A stretch of 64,000 bases of DNA from Cristatella mucedo (GCA_009760855.2 WPIO01000020.1:1761001-1825000); one strand, 5' to 3'. Shown: positions 31,814 through 45,462, numbered from the stretch's first letter. Made by a program: numbers and translations. Notes: a model not told the origin generated them from the sequence alone.

Positions 31814-34479
31814 CTAGAGTGGACGAATTCAGAGCTCGCACGCTGCACGCGATGGTGGCAGCATTATGATCAGATGACCTAGCAGCACTTTGTGACAACG
31901 AGGAGACCTGCCGCAGCGCGTTCAGGACAAGCGTGCGCTTTCACGAGAGCTTTTGCAGACCGGGTGCAGTGTGCACTGCAATTTTTAGGCACCTCTGCGG
32001 CCTCGGCACACGAGCGCACCCGACCACTTACCTTTAGCAAAAGCGTAGGCAGCAACGAAGAAGAACGGCAGCTGAATCAGCATCTCCACATAGACAAACG
32101 ACTTAAACCATAAGGGAGGCGTGGTGAACAGCGAGTCCTTCATTTGGTCAGCGTAATGCTGCGTCGCATCGGTCAGCTAAGGCAATGGGGTCGCTACATT
32201 AGAGGCTTGCAGTCGCAATCGTGCACACGAGAGAGCTGCAAGCAAGGTGCGAGGTCACAGCAGGCCGAGTGCGGAACTCGAGTTTTCGGCAGCCTATAAT
32301 GCCTTATATGGATGGATCGGACATTCGCTGTATTGCCATCATTGTCACATACATATTTAGGCCTGCCAGGTGGCAAGGCTCGAGGCATGGTATCTGAGCC
32401 TGCACCACGTCACATGTCACACTAGTAGCAATTTCAAGCATCAGCATACCCAGTCATTCGCTCGCCTTTAGGGATAGTAGAGAGATAAGATGGTGGAACC
32501 TAGCTGGCCAATCGAACGTCAAATATGCAATCGGCAGCACTCTGTGATTGGCACTGATTTTGAAACAAAAACTAGAAGCAGCTGATCAGGAGGACGTGGC
32601 CAAGTGAAAACCTGCTGAAGGCCATTCGAAGGCCACCCGAAGTAGATCCGAACGTAACATCATTGGTTGGGGCTTGCAACACGTTCCTTAGCAGCAAGGT
32701 GGCCTCAGCAAGTCATCATCAACTGACAACTGGGTAACATCAGGCGAGGACAAAGCAGATTACAAGGTTGAAATCAAATGAAAGTCGTAGGTGAAAGGAC
32801 CACTGCACAAGTGCTCGGTTCCTTGAGGCTTTGTCGAAGCTCCAACCGTTGTAATAAGAAAGAAACCCACGAGTAGTCAGTGACGGTGGTCCAAGAAATC
32901 GATGGAAACCAAAAAACACCAAAGACTAATCTTTTAGCCTCTAACACCATAAGCAAAATTGATTGCAAAGACTATGAATATTATAATCATTAGTGCATAA
33001 CCAAGTATAAACGTAACGATTGGCAGAAAGTATTTACTCAAAACCCCATTAGGTCACTGAGATCTTAATTCTATATCACATATTCAATTTCATGATACAC
33101 TAATTGGTTATTTTACGAGTTTTCCACATATTTTATGATATATACAATATTGAATATGATCATACTTGTCTCCACATGCAGTTACTTACTCCACATGCAT
33201 TCTCACTTACTGGCAGTCAGCTGGAAGCAAAACATTGCAGACGTCAATTCCACTGTTTTCTACCTGTTGTGCTAAAGCATTGGAGGTGAACCCTCTTTGG
33301 GTAGAAATAGGAACATCTAATCTTGTGGCCTGAAAAGACTTGTGTACAAGAAGAGGCTGATACTACGTTGGTAATTCTATCAGGAATGTCCAAGTCATGA
33401 AAGGTCAGAGCGAGGATTCTGACTTCAATCAGCTGTTTGAGTAGGACCTACGACAGTTTGTCTACATTCTAAATAACCCACCGCATACCCGTGAGATACC
33501 AATACAGTAACATCACTCCACTGTCAATATGAGCGAGTATAATTTTTAACGTTTGAATTAAATCGAACTGGAGGCATTATTGCCTTATCTGGCATCCCTG
33601 CCACGAGAGAATTGCAGAAGACGCAAAGAAGATGCAATCCAAAGGCTACTTTAAAATGCCCATCTCCTGCTGGTTAAGCATGCAAGTGCAAAAAGTTCTC
33701 AATCGCAGTCAGCCTAGAGCTTGGTCTCTTCGACTAAAGAAGCGGTGGCAGCAGCAGCACGAGCAGGAGGTGGCAGCAACAGAAGGATCCACCTGATTTC
33801 AATTTCGTATGCTTAACGCTGCTGGTGACAAGATACTTTCGGCCCTCGCCTATGGAATTTGCTCCTGACTCGCTCGGCTGAACTGACGCCTAAAACTGCC
33901 TGGCACATATTTTCCACTTGGTGTTAGCCACTACTTTGGCGATGCTTTTTTATAATTTTAGCATCAGCAGCAGCTAGCCCATGCATTGCACCGGATATCA
34001 AACGATTGAATCACACAGAATCACTATGGGCGCATGCATCCAGCAACTTGAGCAGCAGTCTCTTGGTAGCTACTCGTAGAGACTATCCCCGACAGACAAA
34101 CCGGCTATGAGCAGATTAATTGAAGATGAGGAAACGGGGAGCTTCACTTCGTGCCAATAAAGAAAGCAAGTACAGCACGTTTACTACTGGAGTCGGTGTC
34201 TAAGCACCATTAGCAATGGAGATGCTTACAAATATCGCTCCAAGCCAGAAAACTATGGAAGCCAGAACCAACTACTGTCCAACTACAAGCAGTGCATACG
34301 GATTGTGGACTCTTCAGCCGTGGAACCAGAACTGCGGTTGAGAAATAAGAACTGCAACAGAACGGCGACAACAACGGCTGCGCAACGAGGAATACGTTAG
34401 ATTCATATACGATTGGCAACTTAACTGCATCCAATTGACTTACATGAAGCCGATAAGCAGTTGGCTGGCTCTCACTTCC

Positions 34480-34517
<38 letters not shown>

Positions 34518-35313
34518 ATCTATATATCGGTGGTTCCGTGCCCCGTTCTTTGCCTAGCGTCACTTCTGAACGTAGCCTCCGGTGAGACAACTATTTTGAC
34601 GCAAGGGCTGGTGAACACTAAACACGGCGGAATGTCCAATAAGTGCGATTTAGTCGGTCGGCAGAGCAACTGCATAACAGCCAGAGAGTTTTGTACCGGC
34701 TGAATGCGTATTCTCCTAGACCTGCCGGGCTCCAAAGTAAGGCAGCAAAGAAATAGCATAGAAATAAATAGCATAGTAGCACTTCACACGCCTAGAAACC
34801 ATCGGCCAAATCCTCAAAGAGCGTCTACCAGACCGAGCTAGAACGAGCGACCGCGGAGCTACAGCTAATTTATCCAGCCTCCACCAGCAGTTGCGCGGAC
34901 GCTGCACTTGTGCCCGTACAGCAGCTCAGATTTTTAAACAGCCCACACGGAGCGTGGAACAGACGACACGCGTGGAGCGGACGACACGCGATTACAACCC
35001 TGGTTCCCGATGCGTCACAGAAGCACGACAGCGCCGACGCGCTCCAAGACACGGACTTGCTGTTGCACACTGGCGGGCGCAGCAGCTGAGCAGAGCAGGC
35101 GCCTTCGCCGCTTGGAGCCGTCGCTAGCCACCTGACGGCCAGACTAGAAACCATCGGCCGGTGCAGGGAAAACGCTGCGGCCGTTGTTGCACTCACAGCT
35201 TTTGGATACCAGCTCTTGGGAAAGATTATCTGGCCATCAATAACAACCGTTGTTATTATGTGGACTACGAAGTAAGCGGCGAAGAGCAGCTCGAGAGCCC
35301 TAACGAAGGCCAT
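31524..35313 (-). CDS. TMEM97: TMEM97 / sigma-2 receptor homologue (EXPERA family), 3 exons, complete
   Basis: A four-helix EXPERA membrane protein of the ER and endolysosome that binds sterols and interacts with NPC1. Exons on the minus strand are 35313-35197, 32176-32032 and 31813-31524; phases 0 and 1 match, giving 183 residues (human 176). Exon 1 codes for ALELLFAAYFVVH and IDGQIIFPKSWYPKA. Exon 2 codes for PPLWFKSFVYVEMLIQLPFF and AAYAFAK. Exon 3 codes for GSCSWMRMPVIVYAVEAMTS, ERWQLLAVYLPFFIVPFFMM and a basic QKKRKD tail. Asp26 and Asp53 fall where the ligand-binding acidic residues (human D29, D56) lie. There is a Gln run before the tail. Probable polyA signal TTTATT (plus strand) at 31277-31282. 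Confidence 0.96.
32032..32176 (-). CDS. TMEM97: TMEM97 exon 2
   Basis: Acceptor GCCTTAG, donor GTAAGTGG. 145 bp coding for the acidic-residue segment, PPLWFKSF and the second membrane helix. The real frame is masked in a simple ORF scan because it has no internal start. Confidence 0.95.
34482..34515. repeat. (CT)n microsatellite in TMEM97 intron 1
   Basis: Uninterrupted CT/TC run. Confidence 0.9.
35197..35313 (-). CDS. TMEM97: TMEM97 exon 1: TM1 and ligand-pocket Asp26
   Basis: ATG at 35313-35311 in good context (AAAATGG). 39 codons, ending ...WYPKA with a GTGAGT donor, phase 0. An ETS-like TTTCCGG at 35392-35398 lies in the GC-rich upstream region. Intron 1 (32177-35196) is 3.0 kb. Confidence 0.95.
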
Positions 35314-36429
35314 TTTCGCTCCACGCGCACAAGCGCCCCACCAGCGACCTATGCCCGGCCAGAGTCACATCCGGCGTTCCCGTCCACCTCATTTCCGGAT
35401 GGGGGATTCAGCGCCGCGGTTCGGCGGAGAAGTGCTGGCGCGCCGTAGCTGGGGCGGAGCTCGCCTAGGTGAAAAATAGCAAGCGGACAAGCAAGCTCGC
35501 TGTGCGCGGTCACAGCAAGTGGCTGCAGTTATTAGCAGCCAGTCAGAGGAGGCACGTAATGGAGTGAAATTCTAACTTACGCAGAGTCTCTCTGCTTGTT
35601 TCGCTTTCGCTTTTTGTAGCAATACGTACTCATGCAACGCCGAACGCTTCGGGAGGAGGCGTATTCCACCACTTGCCAAGCGCGCACGCGCATCGCTCAC
35701 TCTCGAGAGCCGGTTCTGTAGAGCTGGGTATGCAACGAGCCGACTGGTCACCGCGCCCACAGCGTTTCTGGCGCTATCCTACTTACCGTTACCAAGGGTC
35801 GCTAGTTCGCTAGCGTGAGCTTGACTGGGGTAGTGAGCGAAATGAGGAGGTTCTAATTAACTTTATTCGCAAGCTGCGCAAAATATCGCTGCGCGTCTAA
35901 TTCAGCCTCGTCGCTGTAAGGAGCAGCCGCTAGAGAATGGACAGCACGCGTGTTTTACTACAGTGGCTCCGGCGGCGACAGATCTCAGGGAGTCTCACGG
36001 AGACACAAGCGCGGACGCGAGCGCTAAACGAGACTCTCCCATTGATTCGGTCACTCGTACATATAAGCAAGCCGGCTGCCTCACCGCAGATGGGGAATGC
36101 GGCTTCGGTGGGCGACATACCCTACATCAAAGGCCGGCCGCTGAGCCGAGTAAGCTGCACAACCACCTGCTGCAGGTGGGCATACATTTATTGGTCGGAT
36201 GCTGCGCTGGTTACAAAAGCAGAAGCAGCAGACGCACACAACGCACGTTAGTAAGCAGCTATGCTACGTTCGCTACCTGGACCGCAGGGCGAGCATGGCC
36301 TCTCCTGATTGGTCATGTTGTTGTGGCTCCGCCCGTCGGCTCTGCTTAGACATCTTACCTCAAAATAGGAGCTGTCATTTTCAAAGATACAGTCTTCGGA
36401 CCGGCTTTACCACCCTGCCAGAGTTTACT

Positions 36430-37335
36430 GTCATTTGATCGTGACAGGCGCTCATCTCATTAGCAATACTTTGAAATTGATGTCGCACTGCGGTTGTAGG
36501 GCTCGGTAGACGTAGGGAAGTGCCAGGAGATTCGCTGTCGGTGATCGGTGTCAATCGGTCGAAGATGTCTTCTGCTCCGCCGAAGTGTACTGCCATTGTC
36601 GGTCTGCGCGACAAACGACCGATGCGTGTTCGCTTGAGCCGTCACCGTTGCACTTGCGATCCAGCTGCTGTCGCCATCAGTCCGCACTAATACCTGTTGG
36701 CCAGGCTAAAGAGTTGGAACTGGGCGAGCAGAATGGTGGCGATCGTGGTAGTGCTGTTGGAACTCTCTTGCAAGGTCGTCGTCGTGTAGCACCGTCTCTT
36801 TTGCCGGTCATTGCTTCGAACATTAATCTCCTTTGGCGGCCATTAATTCGATGCGCCGAGAGAGCACAGGCAACGTCGTCCTAATCTGTCGTCCCACGAC
36901 CCATTGTGCTTGGCTGAAGCCAATAGAGGTGCGAGGCATCGACCTCTGAAGCATTGAAGAGAGGCGCGGGTCAGCCTCGCTTTGGATTTGGTTGTTCGTG
37001 CAGCTCTTTCCACTTCTCCACTTCTGATTGTGGAAAATTTGGGCTGGTCGTAACGTGCTTGAACCCGTATCGTCTCGCGAAATACCAAATTTGAGAGATG
37101 AAAAAAATTGTAGACCATTGGCTGACTCGAAAGACTCTGGTATGCCCAAACGAGCAAATATGATCTGAAGTTCGGTCAGTACTCCTTTGGTTGTCAATTT
37201 TGATAATGGAGTGATTTCAATGTAGCAGGAGTAAAAGTCTAATACAATCAGGTGCTGTCGTCCCTCGTGTTCAAAGTGATCGGCAGCGACATGTTTCCGA
37301 GGAACACTGTGCAGCGCCGCGCTGGCCTTGGCTTA
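36430..37335 (-). mobile_element. Gypsy-type integrase core and C terminus, decayed
   Basis: The minus strand reads ADHFEHEGRQHLIVLDFYSC then KGVLTELQIIFARLGIPESF, the second catalytic motif as SANGLQF (normally SDNGPQF, so the Asp is lost), then SGEVERAART (third acidic residue kept), RRIRTTLPVL-like and STLRRSRRHLRPI near the pol end. Several frameshifts. No LTRs were recognised. Confidence 0.8.
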
Positions 37336-38449
<1,114 letters not shown>

Positions 38450-38764
38450 GGCAGGTTACGCCTACTCCGCCGAGCCTTCGGCGTTGCAACTGGGCAATGG
38501 TGTCACGATGAGTAGTTCGTGCAATTGTCTCACCTGGTTTTTTGACAGAGGTTACAAGAATAGACGAATGTTTTAACGTCTTTTCTAGTGCCTAGCAAGC
38601 ATACACACGACCCTGATCGATTCCTACATTTGGTCGCCTTTGGCCACGCCCTGGTGGCCGTCAAGTATCCGCTAATTTTGAAAAGCCTGCAGGCTTTGAG
38701 GGAGATAAATGCAATCGTCTTCCAGTAGCAAACCTTTCGAAACAGAAAGATACACTGGCAGCGT
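38450..38764 (-). mobile_element. Gypsy-type integrase zinc-binding (HHCC) region, decayed
   Basis: The minus strand shows LLLEDDCIYLPQSLQAFQN, DGHQGVAKG and RKDVKTFVYSCNLCQKTR in different frames, matching the H..H and C..C part of Gypsy integrases. It continues the same element as the RNase H fragment, separated by inserted CR1 LINEs. Confidence 0.7.
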
Positions 38765-39710
38765 ATACACAATAATAATAAAATAATAATAACAATGCAT
38801 ATTTACAGCACCTTTAGAGAACTGAGTTTCTTTCTAGGCACTTTACAGATGCTGTTAAGAAGGCATTACCAAATATTTTATGGTAACATGCGCAAGTAGT
38901 AGGAAGTGTAACCAGGTACATGCTCATGAAAAACTAATCGCAAAGACCTACCGAAGGCTGTAATAAAGAGATGCTTTTTAAGCTATTTTTTGAATATCTT
39001 TATGCCAGGGGAAGTTGTGACGTGCGTCGGCAGTGAATTTCAGGCTTTGGCAGCATAGGAACTAAAGGCACGGTCTCCAACGGTTTTCATGTTCGAATGA
39101 GGTATGGCTCAACGATTCGAGTCAGAACAGCGGGTTGTACGGCTCTTTACCTGGTCGAGGAGTAGCTTCTGATACGTAGGCTAGAGCTAGAGATCGAAGA
39201 GAATTAAAAGGAAGAAAGAGAAGCCTTTAAGTCGATAGTCTGCTTGATAGAGAGCCAGTGCAGGTCGGCGTGAAGTGTTGCTATGTGACAACAGCGACCA
39301 TCACGACAGGCAAGCCTAGCTGCAGAGTTTTGCACCGACTTTAAGCGCCTGATTCCACATGCCAGTAGACCAGCTAGCAAGCAATCAGTTATGGAAGTCG
39401 AGACGGGATGTCACAAATGCATGCACTAGCTTTGATGCAGTATCCCAGCCTAAGCAAGCCCGAAGTGTAGCAATGTCAGGTAGCTGAAAGAAGGCAGACT
39501 TGACTGTGGAGCTAATGTGGTTTCTAACGAAAGGCCACTCTAGAACGGGACGCTTAGATTAGTGCATATTCAACAGGAGATATGCTGCCAGAGCCGATTT
39601 TGAGCGTTAGGTTTTTGCAATTTCCGAATCACACTTGGTTTGCCATAACTAGTAGGTTGGTTTTATCATCATTCAGTTTAAGAAAGTTAGCTGCCATCCA
39701 TGTGCGGATA
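38765..39710 (-). mobile_element. CR1 LINE, older 5'-truncated copy
   Basis: The same RT C-terminal to 3' tail region as the neighbouring copy, with many stops. Its upstream end abuts the (ATT)n tail of the copy at 39715, so the younger element inserted next to or into it. Confidence 0.8.
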
Positions 39711-39714
39711 ATAA

Positions 39715-41335
39715 TAATTATAATAATAATTCACTTGATAAAGCGCCCTCAGAGAACTTAATCTCTCTCTAGGCGCTTTACAATTGCTGCAAAGTGAAAT
39801 GCAATTGAATGGTAAATAAAATCGTACTTAAAAAACAAACAAAATGAATAATATGGTTAGGGGTGACATGCACAGGGTCAGCATGCAAATGTGGTTAGTG
39901 GCAGCATGCACAGTGTCAGCACGTATAAGCACATCAAAGACGAATCACAGGGACCCACGAAATGCTGTCCTAAATAGGTATGTTTTTAAGTTTCTTTTAA
40001 ATGTGGTCAGGTCAGGGGATGTTCTGACGCAGGTCGGGAGGGAGTTCCAGGCTGTGGGAGCATACGAAAATGCACGGTCTCCAAAGGATTTAAGGTTTGT
40101 ACGAGGTATTTCTAGACTGTTGGATGCCGAGAAGCGGGTGGTACGATGCTTGGCCTGATGGGGTAGTATATCTGACAGATAGGCTGGAGCCATAGAATGA
40201 AGGGACCTAAAAGTGAGCGACAAAACCTTGAAGTCAATCCGTTGCTTGACTGGTAGCCAGTGCAGGTCGGCGAGAAGTGGAGTAATGTGGCAACTGCGAC
40301 GCTCACGACAGACAAGCCTAGCTGCAGAGTTTTGCACCAGCTGCAATCGCCTGATCGCACATGCTGGTAGGCCAGTAAGCAGTGAGTTGCAGAAGTCGAG
40401 ACGGGATGTCACGAATGCATGGACCAACTTGGACGTGGTACCTTTATCTAAACAGGCCCGAATTTTAGCAATGTTATGAAGCTGAAAATAGGCGGATTTG
40501 ACTGTGGAGCTGATGTGGTCGTCTAACGAGAGGTCGCTTTGGAATATGACACCTAGATTTCGAGCTGATTCAATTGGAGATATGCTGGCAGAGCCAATTT
40601 TGAGAGTCAGCCTTTCCAATATCTGGATCACACTAGGTTTGCCCATAACTAGTACGTTAGTTTTATCATCGTTTAGTTTTAGAAAATTTGCTGCCATCCA
40701 TGTGCGGATGTCATTAATGCAAGCAGCTAGTGAGTTGAGATAATTTGAGGTGCTCGAAGGCTGGGAGGGATCAAAGCAAAGGTTCAAATGAGTGTCATCC
40801 ACACAGAATTCATAGCCTTGATCGTGCTTGGCGATCACATCGGCAAGAGGGAGAGCATAAACCATGAAAAGAACCGGACCAAGCACAGAGGCCTGAGGTA
40901 CCCCGTACTTAATTGGCTCGGGTGGTCTTCGTCCGTTCACATGATTAATGTGGAGTCACCCACTGAAACATGACCTGAACCATTTTAGTGCAGTGCCAGC
41001 GATGCCCAGGCGAGATGCAGGAAGCCCGAGAATGACTTTGCGATCAATGGTATCGAAAGCTGCAGAAAGATCAAGCAGAATAAGCAGAGAGACTTTATTC
41101 AAGTCTCCATTCCTGAGAAAATCTTTATCCTAAGCAATGCTGACTCTGTGGAGTGATTAGCTGTAAACCCAGACTGGAACTTAATTTCTAGGTTCGAGGT
41201 CTCGATGTAAGATTTCCGGTGGTCTGCCATAACTCGTTCCAGTGTCCTTGATAGGAACGGGAGAAGGGAGACTGGGCGGAACCTGCTCAAGTTCGTTTGG
41301 TCCAGCGTTGCTTTGTTAATTAGTGGCAATTAATT
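39715..41335 (-). mobile_element. CR1-clade LINE, 5'-truncated, near-intact RT C-terminal half
   Basis: Best CR1 copy. The minus-strand frame 40940-39945 (331 residues) covers RT motifs GVPQASVLGPVLF, the catalytic box as FCVDDTHL, LNDDKTNVLVMG, SARNLGVIF and the C-terminal RLVCRERRSCHITPLLADLH region. The 5' part is frameshifted but still shows FRPVSLLPFLSRTLERV (41290s) and DLSAAFDTIDRK (41050s). The 3'UTR ends with the AAAGCGCC...GGCGCTTT hairpin and (ATT)n. Inactive: the F/YADD box is changed to FCVDD and the frame is broken. Confidence 0.9.
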
Positions 41336-41339
41336 CGCA

Positions 41340-42078
41340 GCCACAGCCTGTAGCTCACCGCCATCAGCGGTAGCCCGCCTTATTTCGGTTAAGCGAGCTA
41401 CTGAAAGCGATATAGCAACGACGGTGTCAACGTAGACCCGGGCGATTTCGGCATCGTCTTGTTCCCCGCTCCTACTCAATGACGCTCTTGACAAGCGTGT
41501 CAGCTATCACCAGGGTCTTTCCAGAAACATACACGACTCGAGGGTGAAAACGCATCATTCGCATCAATAGGCGTTGGCACCATCTAACCGGGACATGGTC
41601 AACTGCCCTAGTCATCAGTAACGGAATAAGTGGTTTGTGATCAGTGCAAAGCTCGGAAGAAGGCCAAGGTCAGCAAGGAGCTGACTAGATTACGGCATGC
41701 CCACACTGCCACAAGACACTCTTTTTCGATCTGAACGTATCTCGTCTCGGCGCCAGACAACGTGCGGGATGCAAATAAGACAGGTCGCACATCTTGCTCT
41801 CCCGATCCACGGCACTGCATTAGCACGGCACCTAGATCATATCTAATGGCATCGGCACTGACAATCACCGAATTTTGTGGGTCAAAATAGGTCAATAGTG
41901 GTACCGTAGTCAAAAGCAACTTTACTTCCCGGAATGCTTTCTTCTAGTTAGGCCAGTACCACACTAAGCCAGACGAGAGGAGATCGTTTAGCGGCCTCTG
42001 TAAGCTTGAGATGAGGTGGTCATAGTAGTCGAGCATATGTGTCTTCCCTAATGAAGGTTACGTCAGCGCCAAAATCTA
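41340..42078 (-). mobile_element. Ty3/Gypsy-type pol fragment: protease remnant joined to RNase H
   Basis: The minus strand starts with a retropepsin-like KIDFGADVTFIREDTYARL (normally D-T/S-G-A; here the T is F). An internal deletion then leads to the RT end and RNase H: ADAIRYDLGAVLMQ, PVLFASRTLSGAETRYVQIE, KECLVAVWACR, then DHKPLIPLL and RWCQRLLMRMMRFHP. Frameshifts and stops are present, so it is a dead copy. Confidence 0.8.
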
Positions 42079-42084
42079 TTTTAG

Positions 42085-42170
42085 GCTACACTGGCAACGT
42101 ATACACAATAATAATAATAATAATGCAAATTTACAGCGCCCTTAGAAAACTGAGTCTAGCGCAGCTCCTG
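42085..42170 (-). mobile_element. CR1 LINE 3' hairpin fragment in Gypsy flank
   Basis: (AAT)n then TTTACAGCGCCCTTAGAAAA. The 25 bp before it are almost identical to the flank of the CR1 copy that starts at 38765. Confidence 0.6.
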
Positions 42171-42689
42171 TTCCTGCAGCTTCCTGCAGCTTCCCGAAGT
42201 CCCCGTTTCATCATCGGACCGCCAACGGCCTACGCGGATGCTAGCCTCTAAGAGGCAGGACTCAGGGCAGTTGGCGGACTGTGATAGCCGACGAACCCCA
42301 GAGCGTCTCAAACCGCGTGTTGCAGACTCTCGCAGACAATTTCTGACAACTAAGGGCACAGGTCAAGAGTCCTTATTAAAGTGAATTACGAAAATATAGA
42401 CTCGGTGTTACAAACTCGTGAACTGGCTAGGCTTTCGTGCTCTGTTGTAAGCAGGCACTTATTTTAGTGATAAACCTAAGGTTTAAATAGACCGACTTGA
42501 TTACGGAGGATAACGGCTCATCCAATAGCAAGTCGTTTTGGAATTGCATGCCTATTTTACGAGCGGGCGTCACCAGAGGAGATGAACCAATGTTGGGGGT
42601 GATGTCTTACAACTTGGTAAAGGATAAACTTAGTTTTGTCCATATATGTTAGGTTAGTCTTATCGTCATTAAGCTTCAGTAAGTTAATG

Positions 42690-43250
42690 GTCATTCTCGC
42701 CGACCTGAACTGCCTCACAGTCTAGCAAAGCATAGACCACGGTTTTGTCACTCACTTTTACGTCCCTTCATTTTTTGGCTCTAGCCTACCTATCAGATCT
42801 AGTCCGCCACTAGGCTAAGCATCGTACTACCTGCTTTTCATAATCTGATTGTTTACCTATACCTCATACAAATCTCAAATCCTTTGGAGACCTCGCCTTC
42901 AGTGCGGATGCTCCCAAAGCCTAGACTCACTCTTGGCTTGCGTCACGACTTCCCCTGACTTGACCAAATTTAAAAAGAGACTAAAGGCCCAGCTATCACA
43001 GCATTTAGTGGGCCTCTGTGATTCTCCTTTTATATGCTCATTCGTGCTGACACTGTGCATGCTGCTCCTAACCGTACTTGCATGCTGACCCTGTGCATGT
43101 CACCCCTAACTATGTTATTCTTGTTATTTATTGAGCATGCTCCCACTAACCATTCGTTCGCGCTTACTTTGCAGCAAATGCAAACTGTCAAGAAAGAGAG
43201 TGAGTTTTCTGAGGGCGCTGTATCAAATATTATTACAATTATTATTATAC
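42690..43250 (+). mobile_element. CR1 LINE, degenerate 3' portion
   Basis: Diverged RT C terminus (SLTF.SLHSLAL-like) plus a recognisable CR1 3'UTR and (ATT)n-like end. Confidence 0.75.
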
Positions 43251-43551
43251 AAGAGTGAATGCCGCTATTGGGCTTCTTTTCCTGTATATGTAAAGTGCCT
43301 TGATTGAGATTTACTTCTCGTATGGTTTTACAAAAACCTGCTGTATGAATTGTAATTCTAATGGAAGTGTTGCAAAAAGAGACACTGAATTGTCGTCATA
43401 CTATTGAAATGTCAGCCGAAAGCCGTTATCGTTGACCGAATGATTGTCTTTACGGACCAGTTTGCTCAGAAAAAGCAAAACAAGTGACGCGGCAGAAAAG
43501 TTATGAATCCCTGATTTTCAATCTACAAAATAGTACTATCTGATTGACAGC

Positions 43552-43675
43552 CTCTTTTTGTATAGCGGCAGAAGAGTCTTAAAGGCTATCACCACCGCTT
43601 GCAGCGGCAAAAAAGATCGCCCACCGCAGGATTCGAATCCATGACCTCGGCACTGACTCAAGCAGCCATTTTTAA
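43552..43675 (-). mobile_element. tRNA-derived SINE, family A, head-truncated
   Basis: Reverse-strand copy with B box GATTCGAATCC and the shared body. The A-box end is missing or diverged. Confidence 0.75.
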
Positions 43676-43792
43676 TGTCCAGCTATTGAAGAGAGAGTGG
43701 GCTGACAGCTCCTTTATCCATCTTGCTTGGTGGTAACGAGTCTTATCCGAAAACCAAAACTGTGTGCAAATATGTGCCGTTTGCTTATTTGT

Positions 43793-43975
43793 TGAGCCGT
43801 AATGGCTCACTAGGTAAGGTGGTTGATTTCACGACATCGGTCCCGACGTCGCGGGTTCGATTCCCGCCGTGGGCGATTCTTTATCGCCACTGCAAGCGGT
43901 GGTGACAGCCGTAAAGGCTCTTCTGTCGCTATACAAAAAGAGGCTGTTTTATCAGCTAGGATTAATTATTATTAT
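43793..43975 (+). mobile_element. tRNA-derived SINE, family A, best copy
   Basis: A box TGGCTCACTAGG, B box GGTTCGATTCC, body with inverted GCCACTGC/GCAAGCGGTGG elements and AGCCGTAAAGGCTCTTC, ending in an (ATT)n tail. It can serve as the reference for this family in the window. Confidence 0.85.
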
Positions 43976-44924
43976 TATTTTGCATTGAATAATACCTTGG
44001 ATATCAGTGCCCCAGCAGCAAAAGCCGTCGGCGAAAAGAAGTTCTAAAGGCAAGCATCCGAGTAAGAAAGCAAGCGCTAATTAATGCGTCTAGTAGCCTC
44101 GTACTTTGGATGTCGTCTGGCGTCACCTGGTACTGTGCTGCTGCTCCAAAATATGTAATAATCTGAGTCCTATCGCTGACGTTGGCCGTTGTGACTGTTC
44201 TGATTTGCAGATTATGCACGAGTCCGACGTGAAATGAAAAACCAGCTAGCGACGGACGCCGAGTCAGCAGCTGTTGCCGGCATTCCAGTCCCGACGTGTG
44301 TACAGCTGTGCCACGCACAATCGCATCTTGGCTTCGTGAGTACTTGACCGACTGAGGGCCGACTAGTTGGAACGCCTGCCGACTAGCTCGAACGCCTTTC
44401 CTCCCTTTTTGATAGTTGATGTGCTGCTCTTTCGTTGCACCGTGTTGTACTGAGCGTAGCTCCAAGACTACAGAAAACAGACAGACATCAAGCTCAATCT
44501 CGCAACATATTTAATTCTAGCAAAACCGTGTGACAAACGCGTTGATACAGCTTCTTTTCGGCGGACATATCGCGCTACGGCTTATGGCTTTGGGTAGGAG
44601 TGGTCTGAAATGTTTTGGCGACGAAATTACCGACAAAAGCTGACAGACTGCCACCGTCGTTTATCCGTGGGTTTGGCCTTGTCCTCGGGCCTCGTCTCGT
44701 CCGTTGCATTTGCGTCCGCTGTAACTCGCTAGTTCACAGCGCTCAGCTGTGACCGTGTACATTTCAGCGTTCGCGGCAGAGTAGAAGTGCTAGGAGGTCA
44801 AGTAGGAGGTCATAGGCCATGGCGGGGATCGGCTCGCTTCGGAGGCGGAGGCTCCTCGTGTCGGATGCAGGGTCAGCGAGAACGAAAAAAGCTCGCTGAT
44901 GGAGTAATAGTAATTGTACATTTG

Positions 44925-45270
44925 TACATTTGTACCCTCAGAGAACTTAATCTCTTTCTAAGCACTTTTCGTGCAAAAAAAATACGAGAAGGAAGCTTGA
45001 TCTTATGGTCAGTGCTAGCAAGCACAATGTCAGCAAGCATAGCGGGGTTAGAGGTGACGTGCCCAGAGTCAGTATGCAAATATGGTTAGTGGCGGCATGC
45101 ACAGTGTCAGCACGCATAAGCACACTACGGACGAATCGCATGGACCCGCTAAGTGCTGTGATAAATAGATGCGTTTTCGCTCAAATGTCGTCAGGTCAAG
45201 GAATGTCGTGTCGGCAGTCAGTTGGGAGTGATTCAAGGCTTTGGAAGCAGAGAAATTAAGCGATCTCCAA
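44925..45270 (-). mobile_element. CR1 LINE 3'UTR plus end of RT
   Basis: Reverse-orientation 3'UTR (GGTTAGTGGCGGCATGCACA, AGTGTCAGCACGCATAAGCA) and a short piece of the coding end (region of TCCAAAGG). Confidence 0.8.
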
Positions 45271-45284
45271 AGGCGGAACGGTGC

Positions 45285-45389
45285 TGGGTCCGCTGCTCTC
45301 CTCTCAGCGGCTTCCGCCGCAGTAGTACGCTGTACCGCGGTACAGCTCCTACTCCGGCGGAAGCCGCCGAGAGGAGAACAGCGGACCCA
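45285..45389. repeat. 105-bp imperfect palindrome (foldback)
   Basis: Left arm TGGGTCCGCTG...GCGGCTTCCGCCG and right arm CGGCGGAAGCCGC...CAGCGGACCCA, with a central perfect CTGTACCGCGGTACAG (45330-45345). Arms differ at a handful of sites. Confidence 0.85.
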
Positions 45390-45462
45390 ACAAACGGATT
45401 ACCCTCTCCTCAGGCATTGCTTAGGAAATTAACTAGCTCTAGAGAATATGTAGCTTGTTTAA

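Noticed and set aside
35572..35800. Minus-strand exon of another gene with a GTAAGT donor at 35577
   Set aside because: The frame has no ATG (it opens with GTG), no family is recognisable, and the region overlaps the TMEM97 promoter. A TMEM97 5'UTR exon is possible but unsupported.
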